Shown here: positions 45,389 through 54,929 of the stretch, one piece after another
How positions within the stretch are numbered: the first letter of the stretch is position 1
Layout of the letters: every line of letters begins with the position of its first letter
Assembly (NCBI GenBank): GCA_016930695.1
Contig: JAFGGD010000056.1
Span: forward strand, 1-60,559
Direction of reading: 5' to 3'
DNA length: 60,559 nucleotides
Origin: Candidatus Eisenbacteria bacterium
Lineage (GTDB): Bacteria; Orphanbacterota; Orphanbacteria; Orphanbacterales; Orphanbacteraceae
The notes under the pieces: model-generated
Seen by the model: the letters and a program-made list of their open reading frames with translations, nothing else
Told to the model about the DNA's origin: nothing
Databases searched by the model: none
Position numbers and translations under genes: made by a program

Positions 45389-46681
45389 CTAAGCCGCGCA
45401 GTCGTCCAACCGTTCGATCCGCGCGCCGAGGCGGCGGAGGCGCTCGTCGATCTTCTCGTAGCCCCGATCGATCTGCTGGATGTTGTGGATCATCGAGATA
45501 CCCTCCGCCTGAAGCGCCGCGATCAGAAGAGCCATACCGGCGCGGATATCCGGGCTGGAGAGGTTGCGGCCGACGAGGTTCGCCGGTCCGTTCACCACCG
45601 CGCGGTGCGGATCGCAGAGGACGATCTTCGCCCCCATGGCGATCAGGCTGTCGACGAAGAAGAGCCGGCTCTCGAACATCTTCTCGTGGATCAGCACCGT
45701 TCCGCGCGATCGGGTCGCGGTGACGAGGGCGATCGATGTGAGGTCCGCCGGGAAGGCGGGCCACGGGCCGTCGGCGATGCTCGGGATCGCCCCGCCGAGA
45801 TCGCAGCACACCTCCAGGTCCTGCCCGCCCGGCACGACGAGGTCGCCGCCGGAGAGGCGGGTCTCCACGCCGAGGCGGCGGAAGGCCATCCGAATCATGC
45901 GGAGATGCTCCGGAACCACGTCGCGTATCGTCGTCTCGCCGCCGGTCACCGCGGCGAGACCGATGAAGCTGCCGATCTCGATGTGGTCCGGCGATACGCG
46001 GTGCTCGCAGCCTCCCAGCTCCGGCGTCCCTTCGACGGTGAGAACGTTGCTCCCGATCCCGTCGATCCGCGCGCCCATCGCGACGAGCATCCGGCAGACC
46101 CCCTGCACGTGCGGCTCGCAGGCGGCGTTGTAGATGACGGAGGTCCCCGTCGCGGCGGCGGCGGCCATCACCACGTTCTCCGTCGCCATCACCGACGCCT
46201 CGTCGAGAAAGATCTCCGTCCCCCGGAGTCCCCGCGGTGCGGCCAGGTGATAGGCCTTGCCGGCGCTCACCTCGACGCCGAGCGCTTCCAGCGCGAGAAG
46301 GTGCGTGTCGAGCCGCCTCCGGCCGATTCGATCCCCGCCGGGGCGCGGCAGAGTGACGTGCCCCCGGCGCGCGAGGAGCGGTCCCGCGAGGAGGAAAGAG
46401 GCGCGTATGCGCGCGCAGGTTTCCTGGTCCGGCTCGGCGTCCTTGATCCCCGAAGGATCGATCGTGACCGTGTCCGGAGTCAGGGTGTCCATCGATGCGC
46501 CTGCGCTCCGAATCGCGTCGATCATCGTGCCCGTGTCGCCGATCCGCGGCACGTTCCGGAGGGTCACCGGCCCGCCCGCGAGAAGAGAGGCGGCCAGCAC
46601 GGGAAGCGCTTCGTTCTTGTTCCCCGAAGGAATCACTTCGCCCGAAAGCGGGATCCCCCCTTCCACGCGAAAGATCGCCAT
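45389..46681 (-). CDS. murA: UDP-N-acetylglucosamine 1-carboxyvinyltransferase MurA, Asp variant
   Basis: A 430-residue enzyme transferring enolpyruvate from PEP to UDP-GlcNAc, the first committed step of peptidoglycan synthesis. Family motifs are [20 protein letters not shown] and [11 protein letters not shown]. The catalytic loop reads PGGDRIG: Asp117 replaces the usual Cys (Cys115 in E. coli), a change known in MurA from M. tuberculosis, Chlamydia and Borrelia that gives natural fosfomycin insensitivity. The ATG at 46681 follows GGAGGAGG. A possible -10 (TATACT) lies at 46743-46748. Confidence 0.95.
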   Translation of the reverse strand: MAIFRVEGGIPLSGEVIPSGNKNEALPVLAASLLAGGPVTLRNVPRIGDTGTMIDAIRSAGASMDTLTPDTVTIDPSGIKDAEPDQETCARIRASFLLAGPLLARRGHVTLPRPGGDRIGRRRLDTHLLALEALGVEVSAGKAYHLAAPRGLRGTEIFLDEASVMATENVVMAAAAATGTSVIYNAACEPHVQGVCRMLVAMGARIDGIGSNVLTVEGTPELGGCEHRVSPDHIEIGSFIGLAAVTGGETTIRDVVPEHLRMIRMAFRRLGVETRLSGGDLVVPGGQDLEVCCDLGGAIPSIADGPWPAFPADLTSIALVTATRSRGTVLIHEKMFESRLFFVDSLIAMGAKIVLCDPHRAVVNGPANLVGRNLSSPDIRAGMALLIAALQAEGISMIHNIQQIDRGYEKIDERLRRLGARIERLDDCAA

Positions 46682-46767
46682 GACGCAAACCTCCTCCCCG
46701 CCGCCGGGCGCGGACGAACGGCCGACTCGTTTCTCCGGCGCCAGTATACAAGGGGGAACGGGGAAAA

Positions 46768-47661
46768 TCACGCGCCGCCGGGCGCTCCCTGCGTCCCCTC
46801 TCCGGCGAGGCGGGAGAGAAGGATGCCGGCGAGGATCGCCGCGCAGCCGATCGCCCCGCGCCCGTCCATCCCCTCACCAAGGAGAAGAGCCCCGCCGAGA
46901 GCGGCGAAAACCGTTTCCAGGCTGAGGAGAAGCGCCGCGTGCGCGGGCGGGGCCGTCCTCTGCGCCGCGACCTGCAGCGTGAAGGCGACGCCGACGGACA
47001 TCACCCCTCCGTAGAGAATCGGAACGGCGGCGGCCCGGACCCCGGCCGGATCGACCGTTTCGAAGACGAGGGCGGCGACGGCGCTCGCCGCGGCGCAAAA
47101 CGAAAATTGGAGAAAAGCGAGTCGGAGCGCCCCGGTCCGCCGGACGGCGCGATCGACGATCAACACGTGAACCGCCCAGAAGAAAGCGCCGGCGAGGACG
47201 AGACCGTCGCCCGGCGCGAGGCGGAATCCGGAGCGGACGCTGAGGAGGTAGAGGCCGGCGACGGCGAGCGCCCCTCCCGCCCAGGTGCCGATCCCCGCCC
47301 TTCGTCCGAGGGCGATCCCGAGAAGGGGCACGATCACCACGTAGAGCCCGGTGATGAAGCCCGCTTTCCCGGCGGTGGTGGTGACGATGCCGATCTGCTG
47401 GAGGGAGACGGCGAGGAAGAGGGCGCTTCCGGCCGCGACGCCCGCCTTCAGCGCCGCCCGCCGCGGAGGGGAAGAAGACGCCGCGCCGCGCCGCCTGCCC
47501 ATCAACGGAAGGATCGTGAGCGCGCCGAGGGCGAAACGAACGGCGTTGAAGGTGAAGGGCCCCGTGTGGGCCATGCCGGCCCTCTGGGCGACGAAAGAGA
47601 AGCCCCAGATCATCGCCGCGAGAAGGAGGAGCCCGTCGGCCCGCAACGATTCCCTTCGCAT
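46768..47661 (-). CDS. EamA/DMT-family transporter
   Basis: A 297-residue protein with about ten membrane segments in two EamA repeats ([20 protein letters not shown], and [20 protein letters not shown]). It is probably an exporter of amino acids or other metabolites. The ATG at 47661 follows GAAAGG. It ends 87 bases upstream of the murA start on the same strand. Confidence 0.8.
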   Translation of the reverse strand: MRRESLRADGLLLLAAMIWGFSFVAQRAGMAHTGPFTFNAVRFALGALTILPLMGRRRGAASSSPPRRAALKAGVAAGSALFLAVSLQQIGIVTTTAGKAGFITGLYVVIVPLLGIALGRRAGIGTWAGGALAVAGLYLLSVRSGFRLAPGDGLVLAGAFFWAVHVLIVDRAVRRTGALRLAFLQFSFCAAASAVAALVFETVDPAGVRAAAVPILYGGVMSVGVAFTLQVAAQRTAPPAHAALLLSLETVFAALGGALLLGEGMDGRGAIGCAAILAGILLSRLAGEGTQGAPGGA

Positions 47662-47742
47662 CAATACCTTTCGTCTCTCAGAATACGGCGGGAGGACCGG
47701 CGACGGCCCTCCCGCCCGCGGCGTTTCGGGCGGCGGCGCGCC

Positions 47743-48978
47743 CTACTTCTCGTTCCCCCAGAGGCGGGCCAGCTCGACCAGCGTCTTGCGGGAGGCGTCC
47801 ATCTCTTCCAGACAGGCGAACTCCCGCTCGGAGTGGTAGTTGTACATCCCCGCCCACAGGTTCGGCGTCGGGAGCCCCATCTCGGAGAGGCGGGACCCGT
47901 CCGTCCCGCCGCGGATCAGCTCGTAGCGCGGCTCCACGCCCGCCTTGCGCGCCGCCTCCACGGCCAGTTCCACCGCCCGCGGCTCCTTCCGGAGCGCCTC
48001 GAGCATGTTCCGGTACTGCTTCTTCACCGACACGTCGATCGACGCCCCCGGATGTTCGGCGACGATCGTGGCGCCGACGCGTCTCAGGATCTCCGCCTGG
48101 TCCGCCAGGTCGGCTGTGTCGAAGCTCCGGAGCAGGACCTTGATCTTCACCTCCGGCACGCCCCCCTCGATCACGTAGGGGTGCAGGAAGGGCTCGCGCC
48201 CCGCGGTGGTTTCCGGCGCGAGCCGGTGCCAGGGGAGACGGGTGAGGAACTGCCCCGCCAGGCGGATCGCGTTGATCATCTTCCCCTTGGCGAGACCGGG
48301 GTGGATGTTGTTGCCGGTGACGGTGACGGTCGCCATGTCCGCGGAGAAGGTCTCCTGCTCGATGGATCCCAGCTCCGAGCCGTCCACGGTGTACCCGACC
48401 TTCGCGTCGATCTCCGCGAGGTCGATCTTGTCGGTCCCGCGTCCCACCTCTTCGTCGCAGGTGAAGACGACGCGGATCGGGCCGTGGGGGATGGTGCGGT
48501 CCTCCATCAGATCGGCGGCGGCGGTCATGATGATCGCCACCCCCGCCTTGTCGTCGGCGCCGAGGAGTGTGGTCCCGTCGGACGTGATCAGCGTCTTCCC
48601 CTTCATCCCCGCCATCTCGGGCACATCGGCGGCGCGGATCACCTGCGAGGGATCGCCGGAGGGAACGATGTCGCCGCCGTCGTAGTTGCTCCGCACCACC
48701 GGTTTCACGTTTGTACCGCTCGCCTCGGGGGATGTGTCCATGTGGGCGAACCAGGCGATCGTCGGCGCCCCTTCCTTCGTGGCGGGAACGGTCCCCATCA
48801 CGATGCCGAACTCGTTCTGGCTCACGTTCTGGAGACCGAGCGACTCCAGTTCCTCCTTCAGCATGCGCGCCAGATCGAGCTGACACTCGGTGCTGGGATA
48901 GGTTTCACTCTCCTCGTTCGAGGTCGTATCCACCTTCACGTAGCGCAGGAAGCGGTTCAACAGTTCATCGGTGCTCAC
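47743..48978 (-). CDS. pepT: Peptidase T (tripeptidase)
   Basis: A 411-residue M20-family metallopeptidase that releases N-terminal residues from tripeptides in the cytoplasm. Zinc-binding segments are AHMDTSPEASG, LLGADDKAGV, TCDEEVGRGTD and the C-terminal MYNYHSE. Length is normal for PepT. The GTG start follows AAAGGAGA. A minus-strand -10 (TATACT, 49069-49074) lies about 90 bases upstream. Confidence 0.95.
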   Translation of the reverse strand: MSTDELLNRFLRYVKVDTTSNEESETYPSTECQLDLARMLKEELESLGLQNVSQNEFGIVMGTVPATKEGAPTIAWFAHMDTSPEASGTNVKPVVRSNYDGGDIVPSGDPSQVIRAADVPEMAGMKGKTLITSDGTTLLGADDKAGVAIIMTAAADLMEDRTIPHGPIRVVFTCDEEVGRGTDKIDLAEIDAKVGYTVDGSELGSIEQETFSADMATVTVTGNNIHPGLAKGKMINAIRLAGQFLTRLPWHRLAPETTAGREPFLHPYVIEGGVPEVKIKVLLRSFDTADLADQAEILRRVGATIVAEHPGASIDVSVKKQYRNMLEALRKEPRAVELAVEAARKAGVEPRYELIRGGTDGSRLSEMGLPTPNLWAGMYNYHSEREFACLEEMDASRKTLVELARLWGNEK

Positions 48979-49125
48979 GATGGTCTCCTTTCCAGGGGAA
49001 GGGGTCCCCGATCGGTCGAGTGGGCAGGGCCGGGGCCGCGTCGCCCGCGGGAGCGCCGGGCCGTTTCGAGTATACCGCGCGCGGCGGATTGTTTACAGGG
49101 CGGAACCGATCGGTCCGCCGTCCGA

Positions 49126-50049
49126 TCAGAGCGACCAGTAACGGCGGCGGCCCACCGGGCGGAAGCCGAGAGAACGCCAAAAGGAGAAGGGAACGCACGC
49201 GTCGGGGCGGATCGAGGCGGGTACTTCCGCGCGGACGGAGAGGCACCCCAGTCGCCGGAGGCGGCGAACTCCCTCGCGGACGAGGCCGGAGGCGACGCCG
49301 AGACGGCGGTTGCCGGCGAGACAGCCGACCGGACCCGCGCGCGCGATGCGGGTGGCCGGGTCGTGCTGGAAGAGACCGAAGGCGGCGATTCGCCCGTCGG
49401 GACCCATCGCGATCAGATCCAGATCGCGGCGGTAGAGGGAGCCGCGGCGCATCATGGCGCAGTATCGCTCCGCCCGTACCGGTTGATCCGGAAAGAGACG
49501 GCTCTCCGCGTCGGCCCTCTCCTGCAGCTCTTCCGGCGCGAGAAGGGAGTGGACCGAGTACCCGGAGGGATGCTCCGAAGGATCGACGGCGGCGTTCTCG
49601 CAGGAGAGTGAGAGGAGAATCGAGGCCATGCGTGTCGGCGCGAAACCGGCCGCGCCCAGGGCGCGCTCCCGCCCCCCGTCCCTCACGCCGGCCGGCACCA
49701 GCACGCCGGCGCGCGTGCCGGAGGCGGTGGCGCGGCGAATTCGGCGAGCCGTCCATAGAGCGACGGGCCCCTCCGCCTCGGGATAGGCGGGATCGGTGAC
49801 GATCCACGCCGACCGGAGAAACGTGGAGACCCAGGCGAGCCCATAAGCGTGGCCGTCGTCGTCGGTCCAGAGCCGCGCGCCGGGGATCCTGTCCGCGTCC
49901 CGCTCGAAAAGAAAACGCCGCCTCTCCGCCTCACCGGGATGGAGACCGTCCGGAACGGCGAGGGCGCGCCGAAGAAGCTCGAGAAGCGGGCCGACGGTCT
50001 CCCCCTCCCGGAGGGCGACGGGCCTGGCGTCGATCGGAAAACGGTTCAC
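49126..50049 (-). CDS. GNAT-family acetyltransferase
   Basis: A 307-residue protein with two GNAT-like halves. The C-terminal one has the CoA loop style in VGCLAGNRRLGVASGLVREGVRRL and the following beta strand FRPVGRRRYW. The N-terminal half (LWTDDDGHAYGLAWVSTFLR) is more degenerate. It would transfer acetyl groups to a small molecule or protein; substrate unknown. GTG start. Confidence 0.7.
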   Translation of the reverse strand: MNRFPIDARPVALREGETVGPLLELLRRALAVPDGLHPGEAERRRFLFERDADRIPGARLWTDDDGHAYGLAWVSTFLRSAWIVTDPAYPEAEGPVALWTARRIRRATASGTRAGVLVPAGVRDGGRERALGAAGFAPTRMASILLSLSCENAAVDPSEHPSGYSVHSLLAPEELQERADAESRLFPDQPVRAERYCAMMRRGSLYRRDLDLIAMGPDGRIAAFGLFQHDPATRIARAGPVGCLAGNRRLGVASGLVREGVRRLRRLGCLSVRAEVPASIRPDACVPFSFWRSLGFRPVGRRRYWSL

Positions 50050-50391
50050 GCCCCCGTCCCCCCTTCGCGCCGGTCGCCTTCGCGTACTTCGCGTACGCGG
50101 GAAGACCCGCCTTCGGCGAAGAGCCGTCGCATCCGTTTCCTTCTCCTAGGTGATCCCCGAAGGGGAGCGGGGCGTGGCGCTTGGTGGGCAAGCTCTACTG
50201 ATTAGACGTCCGGCGGCGTGGTTTTGTTCGCCTATTTCTTCGCGGCGCGCCGAAAACGGAGCCGTGACGTTCTCACCCCGCGTGAGCCGCGCGGGCGGGC
50301 GGCGGGGGGAGAAGAGTTTTTCCGCGACGGCGACCGCGGTCGCGCCGAGCGGGAACGCCGCGGGCGCACGGGCAGGTTCTTCGCGCCCTCT
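50050..50391. other. 342-nt spacer, no gene recognised
   Basis: This contains a locally repetitive stretch at about 50080-50130 (alternating TTCGCGTAC and CCTTCGGCGAAG strings) but no reading frame that resembles a family, and no strong terminator or promoter. Confidence 0.5.
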
Positions 50392-50769
50392 TCAGGATGA
50401 GATCACGGCCGGCGGCTTGGTTTTTTCGTCCTCCTTGTCCGAGGCGATCACCCAGATCGTGTAGGCGCCGATCGCGGTCCCGATCGGGAAGTTCACCAGA
50501 TTCAGCGCGCCGACGATCACGGCGAGCACCTTCGCCCAACCGGCGCCCGCGAGGAGCCCGATGCCGGAGAGAAACCCGGGGAGCCCGATGAGCAACAGCA
50601 GAAAGGCGACCAGCGAGCCGACGCGGCCGGTGATCATGCGGGCGGTCGGATCACCGCTCATCACCCCCGCGAAAAGAAGAAGGGAATAGGCGATCAAAGC
50701 CACGAAGACGGGGATGATGCCGAGGGCGATGTGCAGCCCGCCCAGGATGGTGCGGTGTCGTTCGTACAT
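50392..50769 (-). CDS. Small four-helix membrane protein
   Basis: A 125-residue protein with about four membrane segments (LHIALGIIPVFVALIAYSLL, LVAFLLLLIGLPGFLSG, VLAVIVGALNLVNFPIG, and a short last helix) and a hydrophilic C-terminus. It resembles small DUF4064-like proteins. The ATG at 50769 follows GGAGGCAGGA. Function unknown. Confidence 0.6.
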   Translation of the reverse strand: MYERHRTILGGLHIALGIIPVFVALIAYSLLLFAGVMSGDPTARMITGRVGSLVAFLLLLIGLPGFLSGIGLLAGAGWAKVLAVIVGALNLVNFPIGTAIGAYTIWVIASDKEDEKTKPPAVISS

Positions 50770-50837
50770 GGTTCCTGCCTCCGGTGGATGTTCGTTTTGC
50801 CGAGGGTCGCGCCCGCCGAGGCGCCTCCACAAAGAGA

Positions 50838-51593
50838 CTACGACCCCGGGCGGCCGCCGGTTTCGTCCGGGCCGGTAGGATCGGGAAACCCGCGGGCGCG
50901 GCGCAGACTCCTCCAGAACGGTTTATACAAAAAGCTGTCGGCGCCGATGGCGCAGAGTCGCTCGAACATCAGACGGGTGACGGTGAAGGCGAGGATCTCC
51001 GGCGGCAGATGGGCGCGCATGGCGATGTCCGTGGCGCCCACCACGGCCCGCGCCGCGTCCGGATCGCCGAGAAGGACGCCGATCTCCATGCATCCCGAGC
51101 CGAAGGGGACCGCCGCCGGCTCCGGATCGCCGGGCCGGTGATGGTACTGCGCGCCGAGAAGAAGCAAGGAGAGGCGGTCGGGGTCGACGAAGAAGGTGAT
51201 CGTCCGTAGATGGTCCCACGCCTCCGGGCGGAGCGGTCCGAAAAGAAGATGCGGGTGCTCCGCGCGGTAGGGGACGCGGTGGTCGAGCCAGGCTTGCATC
51301 AGACCGTGCGACTCCTTCAGTCCCTCGCCGTCCACGAGGAAGCGGACGAATTCGTCGCGGGATCGTCCCTCCCTCCCGAAGAGCCAGTAACCCGCTCCGC
51401 CGCAACCGAAGCGGTCCGCGGTGAGATGGAGCGTTCGGCCGGCGATCCAGTCCTCGTAGGCGGCGAAAAGACACTCCCCCTTGCGGGGTTTCTTGAGGGG
51501 TTCGAAGGGGGCGGGATCGGGGGCGTCGTAGAACCCGACGAGGGGGGTTTCGATTCCGGCGACGGCGAGCAGACGGGAAGGATCGGGCGGCAT
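50838..51593 (-). CDS. DUF169 family protein
   Basis: A 251-residue protein of the DUF169 (ArCR-like) family: CLFAAYEDWIAGRTLHLTAD, CGGAGYWLFG, and VPFGSGCMEIGVL carry Cys residues that could bind metal or cofactor. No biochemical role is established for this family that I can apply here. The ATG at 51593 follows GGAGGATG. Confidence 0.75.
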   Translation of the reverse strand: MPPDPSRLLAVAGIETPLVGFYDAPDPAPFEPLKKPRKGECLFAAYEDWIAGRTLHLTADRFGCGGAGYWLFGREGRSRDEFVRFLVDGEGLKESHGLMQAWLDHRVPYRAEHPHLLFGPLRPEAWDHLRTITFFVDPDRLSLLLLGAQYHHRPGDPEPAAVPFGSGCMEIGVLLGDPDAARAVVGATDIAMRAHLPPEILAFTVTRLMFERLCAIGADSFLYKPFWRSLRRARGFPDPTGPDETGGRPGS

Positions 51594-51683
51594 GGTCACA
51601 TCCTCCGGACGTCCCCGGGCCGGGCGTCCGGATCCGAGTGTGGTCCCCGCCGATGAGCCCGGTCAAGGCGGAAAGAAGGGGCG

Positions 51684-52484
51684 TCAGCGCGGAGAAGGGG
51701 GCGGGGCCGCGCAGGCGGCGCCGCGGCCGTGGTGCGAAACGAGCAGGGCGAGCAGCTTCGCCCGCGCCTCCGGGCCGAGGCCGAGACGCTCCGCCTCCCC
51801 CTCGAACCGTTCCGGTCCGCCGTATCCCCCGAGGTACCCGTTCAGCCGCGCCGCGGCCGTGGAGGCCGCGAACTCCTCCTCCCCCGGATAGGCGGCGCGC
51901 ATCTCCTCCATCAGAAAGCCGGCCTGCCGAAGGAGGTATTTCTGATGATACGCCTCGGCGGGCCAAAAGGAACCGGCCGTTTCGATTTTGGTGTAAACCT
52001 TCCGGCCGAGACGTTCCTCGTTCCGGGTGAGGCTCTCCCGCGCGAGGCGCTCCTGTTCGGCGCCGTGGGTGAAGATCGCGGAACGGTACTGGGCGGACCA
52101 GGGCCGGGCCGTCGGGTCGTGCTCCTCCCAGAATACGCGAAGAAGATCCTCATAGCCGACCCGCGCCGGGTCGTATTCGACGCGAATCGTCTCGGCGTGA
52201 TCGCCGAGAGAATGATAGGTGGGGTTTTCCTTCCGGCCCCCGGCGTAGCCGACGGTGGTCCGAAGGACACCTTCCAAGCTCCCGAACCGGGAGTCGGGTC
52301 CCCAGAATCAGCCGAGGGCGAAGTCGGCGACCCGCGTCTCCGCCGGGCGCTCCCCGTCGATGGGCGGCGCGGGGCGGCTCGGCGCGGCGTTTGGCTTTCT
52401 CGACATGGCCGTTCCTTCTCTCGGAGCGGCGGCGGCGAGCACGATCATCGTGGCGAGCACCGCCGCGGCGCGCATGGTTCGCAT
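51684..52484 (-). CDS. msrA: Peptide-methionine (S)-S-oxide reductase MsrA, predicted selenoprotein, exported
   Basis: MsrA reduces methionine-S-sulfoxide in proteins. The catalytic GCFWG motif is here Gly-TGA-Phe-Trp-Gly: TGA at 52310-52308 (codon 59) falls exactly on the catalytic Cys. The frame is continuous on both sides (VADFALG before; FWGPDSRFGSLEGVLRT after). Reading TGA as selenocysteine gives 266 residues. The mRNA just after TGA folds a bSECIS-like hairpin (52279-52293). The ATG at 52484 follows GGAGAAAGGGG and begins a signal-peptide-like stretch (AAAVLATMIVLAAAA), so the enzyme is probably exported. A possible resolving Cys is in GRGAACAAP. SelA/SelB/SelC genes are not in the window. 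Confidence 0.8.
52279..52293 (-). promoter_or_regulatory. Predicted bSECIS hairpin downstream of the msrA TGA
   Basis: On the minus strand, 14 bases after TGA, CTCCC pairs with GGGAG around the loop GGTTC. A short GC stem whose loop carries G-U, about 20 bases from the UGA, is the layout of the bacterial SECIS recognised by SelB. Confidence 0.55.
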
Positions 52485-52564
52485 GGCGTTCCCCTTTCTC
52501 CGGGGCTTTCCTTCTTGGAAGATAATGCGCCCCGCCCCGCCGCGCGAGCCGCCCGTCCGCGGGA

Positions 52565-53506
52565 TCAGAGCGTGCGGGGAAGAGGGATGGGGGAGCGGGC
52601 CCGGCGCGCGGCGCGCACCGCGTCGACCGTGTAGAGGGCGAGGGCGACCCAGACGGCGGCGAAGCCGATGAAACGAACCCGCTCGAACGGTTCGCCGTAG
52701 ACGAGAACGCCGAGGAGAAACTGCAGCGTGGGAGCGATGTAATGGAGAACGCCGATGGTGACGAGCCGGACCCGGCGCGCGGCGTGGGCGAACCAGAGAA
52801 GGGGGAGGGCGGTGACGGTCCCGGAAAGGGCGAGTAGTATGTCGATCCGCGCCCCGGCGTGGCCGAAGGCGCCCGCGCCGGTCCGCTCCAGGAAGAGCAG
52901 ATAGGCGAGTGCGGGCATGAAGATGAGCGCCGCCTCGATGGAGAGCCCCTCGAGGGAGTCCAGAGGCGCCGTCTTCCGGAGGAGGCCGTAGAGGCCGAAT
53001 GTGGCGGCGAGGACCAGGGCGATCCAGGGGACGCCGCCGTACCGCCAGGCGAGCCAGGCGACGCCGGCGCCGGCGACGGCGATGGCCGCCCACTGGGCGG
53101 GCCGCGGCCGCTCGCGAAGGAAGAGAACGCCGAGGAAGACGTGAACCAGCGGGTTGATGAAGTAGCCGAGGCTCGCGTCCACCATCCGGCTCTCGGTCAC
53201 CGCCCAGATGTACACGGACCAGTTGACGGTGATCAGCGACGCGGTGAGGAGGAAGAGGAAGAGCGTGGCGGGGCGGCGCGCCTCGCGGAGCACGCGCCGC
53301 CACCGTCCGCCCGGAAGGAGAAGTAGGGTGGTGAAGAGGAGCGACCAGGCCATCCGGTGGCAGAGGATCTCCCGGGCGGGGACGCCGTGGATCGCCTTCC
53401 AGTAGATCGGAAGGAGCCCCCAGAGCACGTAGGCGCCGACGCCGTAGAGCACGCCCGCGCGCGCGGAGCCCGGCGCAGGGGCGCCTCTCCCCTCCCTACC
53501 GGTCAA
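52565..53506 (-). CDS. rarD: RarD-type EamA transporter
   Basis: A 313-residue protein with ten membrane segments and the RarD signature ATLFLFLLTASLITVNWSVYIWA, SLGYFINPLVHVFLGVL and IGVLHYIAPTLQFLLGVLV. RarD proteins export unknown compounds (chloramphenicol-sensitivity family). The TTG at 53506 overlaps the preceding gene's stop by 11 bases; GTG at 53452 is an alternative that would begin at VLYGVGAYVLWG. Confidence 0.85.
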   Translation of the reverse strand: MTGREGRGAPAPGSARAGVLYGVGAYVLWGLLPIYWKAIHGVPAREILCHRMAWSLLFTTLLLLPGGRWRRVLREARRPATLFLFLLTASLITVNWSVYIWAVTESRMVDASLGYFINPLVHVFLGVLFLRERPRPAQWAAIAVAGAGVAWLAWRYGGVPWIALVLAATFGLYGLLRKTAPLDSLEGLSIEAALIFMPALAYLLFLERTGAGAFGHAGARIDILLALSGTVTALPLLWFAHAARRVRLVTIGVLHYIAPTLQFLLGVLVYGEPFERVRFIGFAAVWVALALYTVDAVRAARRARSPIPLPRTL

Positions 53507-54707
53507 CGCCGTACCGTTCCCAGATCACGTTCACGATCCGCCAGTCGTCGCCGAAACGGGCGAGATGCAGGTAATCGACGAAATCCGCCGACACGGTTTT
53601 CACGACGGCCGTGTTTCTTTGCATATCCAGGATTTCAACCCGTAACACCTTCGCCCCCGGATCATCGCTCCTCCCCGGCCGGGCGGCGACGGCGCCGAGC
53701 AGTTCCTCTTTCGTGAGGGGAACGAGCGTGACGGCGCCGCTCTCCCGGTCGCGCAGCGCCCCCCGCTTCGCCAGGTCCGGGTGGAGCGCCCGGTCCATCC
53801 TCTCCACGTCGCCCGCGTACCACCCCTCGATGTAATCCCTCGCCGCCGCTTCGATCCTCTCCCGGGCGGCGTTTTCGAGAGCCCATTCGGTGACGTCGCC
53901 GATGCCGTCCTTCTTTTCGGAACAACCCTCCGGATCGCGGACGCAGCGGAAACCGACGTTGCAATCGATCCAATAGGTGGGGAGATGGTGACGGCGGGAG
54001 ACGGAGATGCAACCGGGTCCCGAATGCCATCCGCCCCCGCGAACGACGTGCTCCCCTCCCTTCGCCGGTCCCATCGGGTTTCGCGCCGGGCTCCGGTCGT
54101 AGTAGCGGGGATCGTAGCGGTCCAGCACCCATTCGGCGGTGTTGCCGGTCATGTCGTAGAGGCCGTACCCGTTCGGCCCGTAGCTTCCGACCGGCCTGGT
54201 CCCTTCGGACTTATAGTAATTCGCGAAGCTGGTGTCCCGTTCTTCCCCCCAGGCGTACGGGGCGCCCTCCAAACCTCCCCGGGCGGCGTACTCCCACTCC
54301 GCCTCGGTGGGGAGGCGTTTGCCGCACCACTCGGCGTACGCCTTCGCCTCGGCCCAGGAAACGCCGATCACGGGGTGGTCCGGCCACTCCGGCCCGCAGC
54401 GGAACGACTCGTCGCCCCAGAATTCGTTCGGCGCGCGTCCCGTCGCGTTCAGGAAAGCCTCCCAGTCGGCGCAGGTCACCTCGTACCGGTCGATGTGAAA
54501 CGAATCGACCCGGACCTCGTGGACCGGACCATCGGTGAGTCCCCCCTCTTTCCCCATCGAGAAAGAGCCGCCGGGAACGAGGACCATCTCGTCCCGGGGA
54601 AGGGTCTCCCCCACGGACCAGCGGCCGTGAACATGGCGGGTGCAGGCGGAAAGGGGCAGGGCGAGGAGGACGAGCGCGACCGGGATCGCGCGTTTCCATC
54701 GGCTCAC
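53496..54707 (-). CDS. FGE (SUMF1)-like lipoprotein fused to an NTF2/lumazine-binding-like domain
   Basis: A 403-residue protein with a lipobox-type signal (VALVLLALPLSAC). Residues about 38-265 are an FGE/SUMF1 domain (MVLVPGGSFSMGKEG, RYEVTCADWEAFL, LPTEAEWEYAARG, HVVRGGGWHSGPG). After a linker, residues about 285-400 are a cystatin-like NTF2-fold domain of the lumazine-binding type (ARDYIEGWYAGDVERMDRAL, FGDDWRIVNVIWERY). The combination suggests a ligand-binding surface protein. The GTG follows AAGGAGAGAG. It ends in an 11-base overlap with rarD. Confidence 0.7.
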   Translation of the reverse strand: MSRWKRAIPVALVLLALPLSACTRHVHGRWSVGETLPRDEMVLVPGGSFSMGKEGGLTDGPVHEVRVDSFHIDRYEVTCADWEAFLNATGRAPNEFWGDESFRCGPEWPDHPVIGVSWAEAKAYAEWCGKRLPTEAEWEYAARGGLEGAPYAWGEERDTSFANYYKSEGTRPVGSYGPNGYGLYDMTGNTAEWVLDRYDPRYYDRSPARNPMGPAKGGEHVVRGGGWHSGPGCISVSRRHHLPTYWIDCNVGFRCVRDPEGCSEKKDGIGDVTEWALENAARERIEAAARDYIEGWYAGDVERMDRALHPDLAKRGALRDRESGAVTLVPLTKEELLGAVAARPGRSDDPGAKVLRVEILDMQRNTAVVKTVSADFVDYLHLARFGDDWRIVNVIWERYGVDR

Positions 54708-54929
54708 GGGTCTCTCTCCTTCTCGGCGGGGGCGTGGTGGGCCCGTCCCCAGGGCTTCGGATCGATCGTCCGCTCCGGTTTCCGCGGAAGGGACGCGCTC
54801 GTGACTCGAGAAAAGTCGGTGGAACCGTCGGCCGGGATGGAACGCGCGCCGACCGCCCGCCCGCCCGTCCCGTCCCCCTGCTTACACCCAACCGGGCCGG
54901 CGCGTTCCCGGACGGACCGGCGGAGCGGA

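Noticed and set aside
52308-53303. 331-codon minus-strand frame ending at the msrA TGA
   Set aside because: Only its last 59 codons are coding (the N-terminus of MsrA, from ATG 52484). The rest is a shadow of rarD in another frame.
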